This document shows positions 1 to 8,407 of a DNA stretch of 64,000 bases, piece after piece. The stretch is from Pelomonas candidula (GTDB lineage: Bacteria > Pseudomonadota > Gammaproteobacteria > Burkholderiales > Burkholderiaceae_C): NCBI RefSeq assembly GCF_043555985.1, contig NZ_JBIGIC010000002.1:186001-250000 (forward strand), in the 5' to 3' direction. The notes beneath the pieces are model-generated. The model searched no databases and was not told the origin of the DNA. It saw nothing but the letters and a program-made list of their open reading frames with translations. The position numbers and the translations under genes were made by a program. The number at the start of each line of letters is the position of its first letter. The first letter of the stretch is position 1.

Positions 1-2386
1 CGGTGGTCTCGCGGATGGTCGTCACCTCGGACATCGGCACCGTGCCGCCGCCCGGCACCGAGATCAGCGTGCGCGGCAGCTCGGCGATGGCTCGCTTGGC
101 CTCGGGCAGGCGCACCGCGACGGCGAACTTGCGCTCGCCCTCCCACAGGTAGGTGGCGGCCTTGCCGGCCAGCGCGGCCTCGATGACGTCCTGCACGTCG
201 CCCACGTTCAGGCCCAGCCGTGCGGCGCGGGCACGGTCGATGTCCACCACCAGCTGCGGCAGCTCGCCCTCGCGGTCGATCTCGGCCCGGTAGACGCCCT
301 CCACCTGCTTCACCTCGCGCTGGATGGCCTGCATCAGCCGGTTCAGCTCCTGCAGGTCGTCGCCCGAGGCCTTGATGACGATCTGGCCGTCGATCTGCGA
401 GATGGACTCCAGCACGTTGTCGCGGATGGGCTGCGAGAACGACGGGTCCATGCCCGGCACGGCGGACACGGCCGCGTCCATCTCGGCGATCAGGTCGGCC
501 TTGGTCTTGCCGGCACGCCACTGCTCGGACGGCTTCAGGTCCACGAAGATCTCGGCCATGCTGATGGTCTTGGGGTCGGTGCCGTCCTCGGGCTGGCCGG
601 TCTTGGAGACCACCGTGTTGACTTCGGGCACCGTATGCAGCGCCTGCCGCACCTGGCGCAGCACGCGCGTCGCCTCCTGCGTCGACACGCTGGACGGCAG
701 CCGCAGGTTCACCCAAATCGTGCCCTCGTCCAGCTCCGGCAGGAACTCCGAGCCCAGCCGCGAGGCCGCGCCCAGCGCCAGCACGAAGGCCAGGCCCGCG
801 ATGACCATGACGGCGCGCGGCCGGGCCAGCGCCCAGTCCAGCACCGGGGCGTAGAACCCCTTGGCGCCGCGCACGAGGCGGTTGTCGCCGTGCGGCAGGC
901 GCCGGCGCAGCATCCAGAAGGCCAGCAACGGCACCAGCGTCAGCGAGAACACCAGCGAGCCCAGCAGCGCCATGCTGACCGACAGCGCCATCGGCTGGAA
1001 GATGCGGCCCTCGTGGCGCTGCAGCGCGAAGATCGGAATGTGGGCCGCGATGATGATGAGCATCGAGAACAGCGTCGGCCGGCCCACCTCGTCGGTGGCG
1101 CTGGCAATCAGGCCCAGGCGCTTCTTCGTGTCCAGCCCTTCACCGCGCTCGGCGAGGCGATGCATGATGTTCTCGACCACGATGACCGCGCCGTCCACGA
1201 TGATGCCGAAGTCCATCGCGCCCAGGCTCAGCAGGTTGGCCGGCACGCCGAGGATCTTCAGCCCCAGGAATGTGGCCAGCAGCGCCAGCGGGATGACGGC
1301 CACCACGGCCAGGCTGGCGCGCAGGTTGGACAGGAACAGGTACAGCACCAGCGACACCAGCAGCGCGCCCTCGACGAGGTTGCGGAACACGGTGGACAGC
1401 GTCTTGCCCATCAGCCAGGTGCGGTCGTAGAACGGCACGATCTGCACGCCCGGCGGCAGGCCGCGCGCGTTCAGCTCGGCGATCTTGTCCTTCACGCCCC
1501 TGAGCACGACGCTCGCGTTCTCGCCCTTGCGCATGACGACGATGCCGGTCACGACATCGTCGTCGCCGTCCTGCCCCACCACGCCCAGGCGCGGCACGGC
1601 GCCGACCTCGACGCGTGCGATGTCGCGGATCAGCAGCGGCGTGCCGTTGCGCGCCGTGACGACGATCTGGCCGATGTCCTCGGCCGAGCGCAGCAGGCCG
1701 ATGCCGCGGATGGCGTACTGCTGCGCGCCCTGGGCGACATAGCTGCCGCCCGCATTGGCATTGCCGCGGCCCAGCGCGTCCAGCAGGTTCTGGAAGGTCA
1801 GGCCGTAGGCGCGCAGCTTGTCGAGATCGGGCTGCACCTCGTACTGCTTGATGTAGCCGCCCATGGCCACCACGTCGGCCACGCCCGGTACCTGGCGCAG
1901 GCCGCGCTCGACGACCCAGTCCTCGATGGAGCGCAGCTCCGTCGTGTCCTTGCCGTCGCCCTTCAGGCGGTAGCGCAGGATCTCGCCCACCGGCGTCGCG
2001 TTGGGCGCGATGTCGGCCGTCACGCCGGGCGGCAGGTCGATGCCGCGCAGCCGCTCCGCCACCTCTTGGCGCACGGACTGAACGGTCGCCGCGTCGTCGT
2101 AGGTGATGACGGTGTAGGACAGCCCGAACTGCGTGTGCGAGAACACGCGCAACGAGTTCGGCAGGCCCGACAGCGCCACCTCGATGGGCAGCGTGACCTG
2201 CTTCTCCACCTCCTCGGCCGCGTGGCCGGGGTGCAGCGCGATGACAGTGACCTGGGTGTCGGTCACGTCCGGGAAGGCCTCGACCGAGAGGTTCAGGAAG
2301 GCCACCACACCGGCGCCGACGAACAGCAGCACCGCCAGCACGACCAGCACCGGCTGGCCCAGGGCCAGCGAGACGAGGCGCCTCAT
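1..2386 (-). CDS. czcA: Heavy-metal efflux RND permease, CzcA/CnrA type (3' end cut by window)
   Basis: Inner-membrane proton-driven pump of a tripartite heavy-metal exporter. About 795 N-terminal residues are visible of a family usually near 1030-1060, so the C-terminus lies outside the left edge. Residue 1 starts a membrane segment. Around residues 392-406 the run DFGIIVDGAVIVVEN carries Asp392, Asp398 and Glu405, the acidic residues of transmembrane helix IV known from CzcA. CusA-type monovalent pumps have a different sequence here, so divalent cations (Co, Zn, Cd, Ni) are the more likely substrates; this is family inference. The ATG overlaps the stop of the upstream adaptor gene (ATGA), indicating translational coupling in a czcC-czcB-czcA operon. 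Confidence 0.88.
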   Translation of the reverse strand, partial: MRRLVSLALGQPVLVVLAVLLFVGAGVVAFLNLSVEAFPDVTDTQVTVIALHPGHAAEEVEKQVTLPIEVALSGLPNSLRVFSHTQFGLSYTVITYDDAATVQSVRQEVAERLRGIDLPPGVTADIAPNATPVGEILRYRLKGDGKDTTELRSIEDWVVERGLRQVPGVADVVAMGGYIKQYEVQPDLDKLRAYGLTFQNLLDALGRGNANAGGSYVAQGAQQYAIRGIGLLRSAEDIGQIVVTARNGTPLLIRDIARVEVGAVPRLGVVGQDGDDDVVTGIVVMRKGENASVVLRGVKDKIAELNARGLPPGVQIVPFYDRTWLMGKTLSTVFRNLVEGALLVSLVLYLFLSNLRASLAVVAVIPLALLATFLGLKILGVPANLLSLGAMDFGIIVDGAVIVVENIMHRLAERGEGLDTKKRLGLIASATDEVGRPTLFSMLIIIAAHIPIFALQRHEGRIFQPMALSVSMALLGSLVFSLTLVPLLAFWMLRRRLPHGDNRLVRGAKGFYAPVLDWALARPRAVMVIAGLAFVLALGAASRLGSEFLPELDEGTIWVNLRLPSSVSTQEATRVLRQVRQALHTVPEVNTVVSKTGQPEDGTDPKTISMAEIFVDLKPSEQWRAGKTKADLIAEMDAAVSAVPGMDPSFSQPIRDNVLESISQIDGQIVIKASGDDLQELNRLMQAIQREVKQVEGVYRAEIDREGELPQLVVDIDRARAARLGLNVGDVQDVIEAALAGKAATYLWEGERKFAVAVRLPEAKRAIAELPRTLISVPGGGTVPMSEVTTIRETT

Positions 2387-3606
2387 GGCTGGCCCGCCTT
2401 GACCGGGACGGCCGCGGGCGCCGACGCCGGCTGCGCGCTCAGCTGCGCCGCCGCCAGTTGGCGGTCCAGCAGCAGCGCGTTCTCGACGACGATCTGCTCA
2501 CCCGCCTCCAGGCCGCGCCGCAGCACCACCTGCTGCGCGCCCGTGGCGCCCGTCTGCACCTCGCGTGGCTCGAACACGCCGGGCTTGGGCGACACGAACA
2601 CCCAGTGCTTCTCGCCGCGCAACAGCACCGCGCTGGCAGGCACGACGACGCCCTCGCCCGCACTGCGCTGCACATGGGCCGTGGCCAGCATCTCGGCCTT
2701 CAGCAGCCGGTCGGCGTTGGCCACGGTGCCGCGCACCTTGATCGTCCGCGTCGACGGGTCGATGGCGTCGGCCAGCGCCGTCACGCGGCCCTCGAAGCGA
2801 CGGCCCGGGTAGGCCGCCAGCTCCAGCTCGAAGGCGCTGCCGGGCTGCAGCGTGCCGACCTCGGACTCGCGCGCATCGATCTGCACCCACAGCGTGGAGG
2901 GATCGCTGATGACGAACAGCGCCGGCACGCCGGGGCCACTCTGGTCGGGGCGCAGTTCCTGGCCGGGGTTGAGGTTGCGCTCCACCACCGTGCCGGCGAT
3001 GCCGGCGCGAAGGGACAGCTGCTGGTTCACGCCCATGTTTGGCCCGACGGCACCACCGTACATGCGCACGCGGGCCCGCGCCCGGGCCAGTTCGGCCTCG
3101 GCGCGCGCCGCGTCGGCCTGGGCCTGCTCGAAGTCGCGCTGCGCGACGATGCCCGCCGCCAGCAGCTCGCGCTGACGCGCCAGCTGCTTGGCGGCCAGCG
3201 CGTGGTCGGCCTCGGCGCGCGCGGCGTCCGCCTGGGCCGCGCCGAAGTCGGGCGACGCCAGCTCGGCCAGCACCTGGCCGGGCTTGACCGAGCGACCGAT
3301 GTCCGTGGCGATGCGGTCCACGCGGCCAGCAAACGCCGGGTACACGCGCTGCGTACGGTCCTCGTTCCAGACCAGCTTGGCGCTCAGTGGCACATCCACC
3401 GCGGCACCCGGGCGGGCGGCCTCCAGGCGGAGCAGGCGCAGCTGCGGATGGCCGGCCGGGAAGATCAGCTGCTGGCCCTGCAGCACGGCCTCGGCCGGTG
3501 CGGGAGCGGCGGTGGATTCGCCGTTGCAGGCGGCCAGCCCGGCGGTCATAGCCGCCATGGCGGCGGCCAGCAGGACCCGGGTCATCGGGGAGGTGAAAGC
3601 GTTCAT
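2383..3606 (-). CDS. czcB: Efflux RND periplasmic adaptor (membrane fusion) lipoprotein, CzcB family
   Basis: Periplasmic adaptor linking the RND pump to the outer-membrane channel; 407 aa. The chosen start, MNAFTSP, overlaps the stop of the upstream gene by ATGA, and the downstream gene overlaps its stop the same way. The longer open frame upstream of this start is shadow sequence of the upstream gene. The N-terminus is a lipoprotein signal with lipobox LAAC, so Cys28 or close to it is the likely lipid anchor. A lipoyl/barrel-sandwich segment (GRVDRIATDIGRSVKPGQVL) is split by an Ala/Arg-rich coiled-coil hairpin at about residues 130-190. A beta-barrel and membrane-proximal domain follow. 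No His-rich metal-binding N-terminal extension is present. Confidence in the family is high; the metal is unknown. Confidence 0.88.
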   Translation of the reverse strand: MNAFTSPMTRVLLAAAMAAMTAGLAACNGESTAAPAPAEAVLQGQQLIFPAGHPQLRLLRLEAARPGAAVDVPLSAKLVWNEDRTQRVYPAFAGRVDRIATDIGRSVKPGQVLAELASPDFGAAQADAARAEADHALAAKQLARQRELLAAGIVAQRDFEQAQADAARAEAELARARARVRMYGGAVGPNMGVNQQLSLRAGIAGTVVERNLNPGQELRPDQSGPGVPALFVISDPSTLWVQIDARESEVGTLQPGSAFELELAAYPGRRFEGRVTALADAIDPSTRTIKVRGTVANADRLLKAEMLATAHVQRSAGEGVVVPASAVLLRGEKHWVFVSPKPGVFEPREVQTGATGAQQVVLRRGLEAGEQIVVENALLLDRQLAAAQLSAQPASAPAAVPVKAGQP

Positions 3607-4883
3607 GGCAGGTTCGCGGAATCGGGGTCGGTCAGCAGCGCCCAGGCGCCAGCGGCGCGGGCGTGGTCGGCACGCGCAGCCAGCGCGTCCAGCACGGCGG
3701 CTCGCAGGCTGCGGCGCGCGTCGATGAGGTCGGTCAGCGGCAGCGCGCCCTTCTGGTAGGCCAGCTCGGCCTGGGCCAGCACCTGGCGGACCTTGGGGAT
3801 CAGTTCGGTCTGGTGCACAGCCAGCGTCGCACCGCTGGCCTGCAGGTCCAGCCAAGCCTGGTTGAGGTCGGCCTCGGCCATCAGCCGCGCGCGGGCGGCC
3901 AGGTCCTGGGCCTGCTGCAGCTGCGCGCGGGCGCGGCCGATCTCGCCCTGCTGCGTGTAGCCGATCTGCAGCGGCATCTGCAGTCGCAACTCGACGAGCT
4001 TGTTCGAGGTGCCGGGGAAATGATCCACAGACACACCCCAGGTCAGGTCCGATTGGCGCCCGGCCACCGCGCCGTCGAGCGTCGCCTGCGCGGCCTGCAC
4101 GCGGGCCTCGGCGGCCTGCACATCGGCGCGGCGGGCCACGGCGGCAGCGCGCTGCGCCTCGTCCAGCGGCTCGGCGGCCTTGGCGGATGGCCAGACCGTG
4201 ACGTCGACGGCCAGGTCGTCCTGCCCGCGGCCCACCAGACGGGCCAGCGCGAGGCTGGCGCGGCGCCGGTCAGCCTCGGCTCCTGCCAGGTCGATGCCGG
4301 CACGCGAGGTCTCGATCTCGGCGCGGGCGAGGTCCTGCGCCGAGATGTCGCCCGCGCGGTGGCGCGTGCGCATCGCGGCCAGCAACTCGTCGGCGCTGCG
4401 CTTGAGCTGGCCCACCTCGTCGACACGCTGCTGCGCGGCGGCCAGGTCCACGCCGGCGCTCAGCGCCAGGCCGAGCTGCTGGCGGCGCACGTCGGCCAGG
4501 TCCCCCGAGGCGGCCTGCGCGGCGGCCTGTGCGGCGGCGGTGCGCAGCGCGCGCTTGTTGCCGCGCTCCCAGGTCCAGTCCACGCCCAGCGACTTGTCGA
4601 TGCGCTTGTCGGTGAACAGATTGCCGCCGCCCAGGCCATGCTGCAGGTCCATCTGGCTGGACTTCAGCGTCAGCTGCGGCAGCGGCGCGTGGTCGGCCGC
4701 CAGCACGTCGGCACGCGCGGCATCCAGGCCGGACCGGGCCACCGCCACGTCGAAGTTGCTGCCGGCGGCCCGCAGCAGCTCGGCCAGCCCCAGCGGCACC
4801 GTGTCGGCACGCGCATGCGTCAGCCGCAGCGTCAGGAGCAGCCCCAGCAGCAGGGTCATGCAGGAAAGAAGGTGCTTTCTCAT
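3603..4883 (-). CDS. czcC: TolC-family outer membrane efflux channel, CzcC-like
   Basis: Outer-membrane channel component of the same RND exporter; 426 aa, typical for CzcC/CusC-type proteins. An N-terminal Sec signal ends near HARA-DT. The rest is Ala/Leu/Gln-rich helical sequence forming two related halves, as in TolC-family outer membrane efflux proteins. A helical repeat ending LAYQKGALPLTDLIDARRSL near residues 375-395 is a typical conserved C-terminal element. There is no lipobox, unlike many CusC proteins. It is the first gene of the operon, starts 83 bp from the divergent response regulator, and its stop overlaps the czcB start by ATGA. Confidence 0.85.
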   Translation of the reverse strand: MRKHLLSCMTLLLGLLLTLRLTHARADTVPLGLAELLRAAGSNFDVAVARSGLDAARADVLAADHAPLPQLTLKSSQMDLQHGLGGGNLFTDKRIDKSLGVDWTWERGNKRALRTAAAQAAAQAASGDLADVRRQQLGLALSAGVDLAAAQQRVDEVGQLKRSADELLAAMRTRHRAGDISAQDLARAEIETSRAGIDLAGAEADRRRASLALARLVGRGQDDLAVDVTVWPSAKAAEPLDEAQRAAAVARRADVQAAEARVQAAQATLDGAVAGRQSDLTWGVSVDHFPGTSNKLVELRLQMPLQIGYTQQGEIGRARAQLQQAQDLAARARLMAEADLNQAWLDLQASGATLAVHQTELIPKVRQVLAQAELAYQKGALPLTDLIDARRSLRAAVLDALAARADHARAAGAWALLTDPDSANLP

Positions 4884-4906
4884 GACCCCGGTTGTCGCCC
4901 GCCCGG

Positions 4907-4924
4907 CCTGACCGGAACCTGACC
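4907..4924. promoter_or_regulatory. Direct repeat CCTGACC-N4-CCTGACC, candidate OmpR-type regulator site
   Basis: Two identical 7-mers CCTGACC start 11 bp apart, about one helical turn, inside the 83-bp divergent region between czcC and the response regulator gene. Tandem half-sites with this spacing are the usual binding geometry of OmpR/PhoB-family regulators. That the neighbouring regulator binds here is inference. Confidence 0.45.
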
Positions 4925-4966
4925 AGCCGACACCGTGGCGACAGCCTCGTGCGATACCTTCGCTTC

Positions 4967-5632
4967 ATGCGCATTCTTCTCGTCGAGGACGACGCCACGC
5001 TGGCCAGCGTCGTCAGCCGCAGCCTGACCGACCAGGGCCATCAGGTAGACCACGCCGCCACGGCCGAACAGGCCCGCTGGCTGTGGCGCGTGCAGGGCTT
5101 CGACGCCGTGCTGCTGGACCTGACCCTGCCCGACGGCAGCGGCCTGCAGCTGCTGCGCGACGCACGCGGCCGCGGCGACCGCACGCCGGTGCTGATCCTG
5201 ACGGCGCGCAACCGCACGGAGGAGCGCATTGCCGGACTGGACGCCGGCGCCGATGACTATCTCGGCAAGCCTTTCGATCTGGCCGAGGTGGAGGCGCGGC
5301 TGCGCGCGCTGGTGCGGCGGCGGCTGGACCTGGACGACCGCGTCAGCATCGGCCGCCTCAGCCTGGATCGCCGCACCCAGCGCCTGTACCTCGATGCCGA
5401 GCCACTGCAGTTGCCGGCGCGCGAGTTCGCCGTGCTGTGCGAACTGCTGACGCCGCCCGGCCGCGTCGTCAGCAAGGCGGCGCTGGCCGACAAGCTGTCC
5501 GGCTTCGACGATCTGCTGGCCGCCAACGCGCTGGAGGCCTTCATCTCGCGGCTGCGCAAGAAGCTGCAGGGCAGCGGCGCGGGCATCCGCACGCTGCGCG
5601 GCCTGGGCTACCTGATCGAGGCCGAGGCTTGA
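4967..5632 (+). CDS. OmpR-family response regulator, QseB/TctD-like
   Basis: DNA-binding response regulator of a two-component system; 221 aa. The start MRILLVEDD is chosen because it opens directly with the receiver beta-1 strand and acidic pair; the longer open frame runs back into czcC. The phosphoacceptor Asp is in LLDLTLPDG (about residue 51), the switch Thr in LILTARN and the Lys in GKPFDLAE. A C-terminal winged helix (ISRLRKKLQ...RTLRGLGYLIE) follows. It is divergent from czcCBA and upstream of its kinase with a 73-bp GC-rich gap. The layout suggests it controls the efflux operon, the porin, or both. Confidence 0.9.
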   Translation: MRILLVEDDATLASVVSRSLTDQGHQVDHAATAEQARWLWRVQGFDAVLLDLTLPDGSGLQLLRDARGRGDRTPVLILTARNRTEERIAGLDAGADDYLGKPFDLAEVEARLRALVRRRLDLDDRVSIGRLSLDRRTQRLYLDAEPLQLPAREFAVLCELLTPPGRVVSKAALADKLSGFDDLLAANALEAFISRLRKKLQGSGAGIRTLRGLGYLIEAEA

Positions 5633-5705
5633 GCGCGTCGCCCGGCCGCCCCAAGGCCGCTCGCTCCCGCCCGGCTGGACAGCGCGAAGCGCAAGGGGTG
5701 CACCG

Positions 5706-7115
5706 ATGAGCACGGCGCCGCGAACGTCGCTGCGCACCCGGCTGCTGCGCCATGTCACGCTGCCCCTGCTGCTGACCTGGGGCCTGGGCACCGCGCTGGC
5801 GCTGGGCATCGCCTCGTACTTCACGCAACGCGCCTTCGACCGCGCCATGCTCGACGATGCGCATCTGCTCGCCGCCCACCTCGTGCTGCAGGGCGACCGG
5901 CTGGCGCTGAACATGAGCGCGGAGGACATCCACACCGTGCTCTACGACCAGAGCGAGCAGGTCTACTTCGCCGTGCTCGACGCCCGGGGCCGGCTGGTGG
6001 CCGGCCACGCGGGGCTGCGCGCCGGCCCCATCGGCAGCGATAGCGAATGGCACTACACCGACCTGCTCTATCAGGGCCAGAACCTGCGCGCCATCGTGCT
6101 GCAGCGCAGCCAGCCGGCGCCTGTACAGATCATCGTCGCGCTGACGACAACCAGCCGCAGCGCGCTGCTGCGGCAGCTGGTGCTGTTCTCGGCCGCGCCC
6201 CAGGTCGTGCTGCTGCTCGGGCTGACGCTGTGGGTGCGCCGCATCGTCCGCCGCGACATGCAGCCCCTGTCGAGGCTGCAGGAGGTGGTGGAGTCGCGCG
6301 ACGCGGCCGACCTGTCGCCGCTGCCGCGCGAGGCGCTGGCCGACGCCACCTCGCGCGACGTGCACGGCCTGGCCACCGCCATCGACGCCTTGCTCGGCCG
6401 CGTGGCCCAGGGCGTGGCCGCGCAACGGGAGTTTGCCGGCAACGTAGCGCACGAGCTGCGCACGCCGCTGGCCGGCATCCGCGCGCTGGCCGAATACGGC
6501 CTCGCCCAGCGAGACCCTGCGCAGTGGCGCGAGCAGCTGCAGTCGGTGCTGCAGAGCCAGCAACGCGCCAGCCGACTGGTCGATCAACTGCTGGCACTGG
6601 CACTGGCCGACGAGGCTGGCGCGGCCATCACGCTGAAAGCCCTGGACCTCGCCGCGCTGGCCCGCGACCAACTGCTCCACCTGCTGCCGCGCGCCGACAA
6701 GGCCGGCGCCGAACTGGAGGCCAGCGGCCTGGATGAACCCGCCTGGGTGTCGGCCGACACGGCCCTCGTCGAAGGCCTGCTGGCCAACCTGCTCGACAAC
6801 GCGCTGCGCTACGGCCGCGGGCCGGCACCGATCCGGCTCGAACTGCAGCGCGGCCCGGCCTGGACGCGTCTCAGCGTCATCGACGCCGGCCCGGGCATCG
6901 GCCCGGCCCAGCGCGAGTCCCTGAAGGCCCGCTGGCGCCAGGGCAGCGACGGCGCGCGTCTGGGCCTGGGCGCCGGCCTCGGACTGGCCATCGTGCAACG
7001 CTATGCGGCGCTGATGCACGCCGAGCTGCAGCTGGACAGCGGCCCCGACGGACGTGGCCTGTGCGCCAGCGTCGCATTCCGGTCACTGGCATCTGGGACA
7101 CTCCCGCCCCCATGA
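5706..7115 (+). CDS. Sensor histidine kinase with TctE-like (2CSK_N) periplasmic domain
   Basis: Membrane sensor kinase partner of the preceding regulator; 469 aa. Transmembrane segment 1 lies at about residues 13-40. The periplasmic part beginning AFDRAMLDDAHLLAAHL resembles the two-component sensor N-terminal (2CSK_N) domain of TctE/QseC-type kinases. Transmembrane segment 2 lies near residues 155-180, then the H-box FAGNVAHELRTPL (His about 250), N-box LLANLLDNALRYG and G-boxes DAGPGIG and LGAGLGLAIV. A good Shine-Dalgarno AAGGGG lies 7 bases before the ATG. The stop overlaps the porin start by ATGA. The stimulus cannot be read from sequence: 2CSK_N kinases often sense carboxylates, whereas the efflux neighbour suggests metal. 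Confidence 0.9.
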   Translation: MSTAPRTSLRTRLLRHVTLPLLLTWGLGTALALGIASYFTQRAFDRAMLDDAHLLAAHLVLQGDRLALNMSAEDIHTVLYDQSEQVYFAVLDARGRLVAGHAGLRAGPIGSDSEWHYTDLLYQGQNLRAIVLQRSQPAPVQIIVALTTTSRSALLRQLVLFSAAPQVVLLLGLTLWVRRIVRRDMQPLSRLQEVVESRDAADLSPLPREALADATSRDVHGLATAIDALLGRVAQGVAAQREFAGNVAHELRTPLAGIRALAEYGLAQRDPAQWREQLQSVLQSQQRASRLVDQLLALALADEAGAAITLKALDLAALARDQLLHLLPRADKAGAELEASGLDEPAWVSADTALVEGLLANLLDNALRYGRGPAPIRLELQRGPAWTRLSVIDAGPGIGPAQRESLKARWRQGSDGARLGLGAGLGLAIVQRYAALMHAELQLDSGPDGRGLCASVAFRSLASGTLPPP

Positions 7116-8404
7116 TCCGACGCCTCCTCCTGTCCGCCCCGCTGCTGCTCGCCCTCACCGCTCACGCCGAAGACGACGAGCGCTGGAACCTGCACGGCCA
7201 GTTCACCGTCGTGGCGCAGCGCCATGGCAGCTTCACCTCGCCCTACGAGGGCAGCAACAGCCTGAAAGCCTCCGAGGGCACGAAGACGACGATGGACGCC
7301 ACCGCCTACATCGGCGTGAAGCTGTGGCCCGGCGGCGAGCTCTACCTGAACCCCGAGTTCGACCGCGGCTTCGGCCTCAGCGACACGCTGGGCGCGGCCG
7401 GATTCCCGAGCGGGGAGGCCTACAAGGTCGGCCATCACTCGGCCTACGGCAAGCTGCAGCGGGCCTTCCTGCGCCAGGTCTTCGCGCTGGGCGAGGCGGC
7501 CGGCGAGGCCCAGCCCTCGGCCGCCAACCAGCTGGCTGGCACGCGACCGGCCGACAACGTGACGCTCACCGTCGGCAAGTTTTCGGTCGTCGACGTGTTC
7601 GACACCAACGCCTACGCCCACGACCCGCGGGCCGACTTCCTGAACTGGGCGGTCATCGACGCCGGCGCCTTCGACTACGCGGCCGATTCCTGGGGCTACA
7701 GCCAGGGTGCGGCGGCCGAGTGGAACCAGGGCGACTGGAGCGGCCGGCTGGGCCTGTTCGCGCTGTCACGCGAGCCCAACAGCACGAGGCTGGACAGCAG
7801 CTTCGCGCAGCACCAGTGGGTGGCCGAGGCGGAACACCGACACCAGCTCGGCGGCCGGCCGGGCAAGCTCAGGGTGCTGGTGTTCTCGTCGCGCGCCCGC
7901 ATGGGCCGCTACGACGACGCGGTGGCCGCCGGCATGCCCGTCGACACCGGCAACGTGCGGCGCATGACAGGCAAGCAGGGCTGGAGCATCAATGCCGAGC
8001 AGGAACTGGCCGAGCACGTCGGTGCCTTCGCGCGCTACAGCCGCAACGACGGCCGCACCGAGGCCTTCGACTTCACGGACATCAACCGCTCGCTGAGCCT
8101 GGGGCTGTCGGTGAACGGCGCGGCCTGGGCGCAGCCCGGGCACACGCTGGGCGTGGCGCTGGCGGTGAACTCGCTGTCGGCCCCGGCACAGCGCTACTTC
8201 GCGGCCGGCGGCCTGGGCATACTGATCGGCGACGGCCGGCTGAACCGCTACGCCAGCGAGCAGATCGCCGAGGCTTACTACGCGATGCGGCTGGCGCCGG
8301 GCGTGACCGCTGCGCTGGACCTGCAGCGGCTGCAGCACCCGGCCTACAACGCCGAACGCGGCCCGGTCACCGTGCTCGGCGCGCGGCTGCACGCCGAGTT
8401 CTGA
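7112..8404 (+). CDS. Outer membrane carbohydrate-selective porin, OprB-like
   Basis: Predicted outer-membrane beta-barrel porin; 430 aa. The start MIRRLLLSAPLLLALTAHA is a clear Sec signal cleaved before EDDERWN, and its ATG overlaps the kinase stop (ATGA). The mature protein has alternating aromatic strands, conserved OprB-family features (LHGQFTVVAQRHGSF, VTLTVGKFSVVDVFDTNAYAHDPR, FLNWAVIDAGAFDYAADSWGYS) and a C-terminal Phe (HAEF) as expected for BAM recognition. Translational coupling to the kinase suggests that all three genes respond to the same signal. The substrate is not predictable; members of this family in betaproteobacteria are often annotated simply as carbohydrate porin. Confidence 0.85.
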   Translation: MIRRLLLSAPLLLALTAHAEDDERWNLHGQFTVVAQRHGSFTSPYEGSNSLKASEGTKTTMDATAYIGVKLWPGGELYLNPEFDRGFGLSDTLGAAGFPSGEAYKVGHHSAYGKLQRAFLRQVFALGEAAGEAQPSAANQLAGTRPADNVTLTVGKFSVVDVFDTNAYAHDPRADFLNWAVIDAGAFDYAADSWGYSQGAAAEWNQGDWSGRLGLFALSREPNSTRLDSSFAQHQWVAEAEHRHQLGGRPGKLRVLVFSSRARMGRYDDAVAAGMPVDTGNVRRMTGKQGWSINAEQELAEHVGAFARYSRNDGRTEAFDFTDINRSLSLGLSVNGAAWAQPGHTLGVALAVNSLSAPAQRYFAAGGLGILIGDGRLNRYASEQIAEAYYAMRLAPGVTAALDLQRLQHPAYNAERGPVTVLGARLHAEF

Positions 8405-8407
8405 GGT

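Noticed and set aside
635..2812. 725-residue open frame on the plus strand opposite czcA/czcB
   Set aside because: Composition is Gln/Arg/His-rich with no domain. It is the antisense shadow expected in GC-rich coding DNA; the minus-strand frame encodes a clear RND pump.
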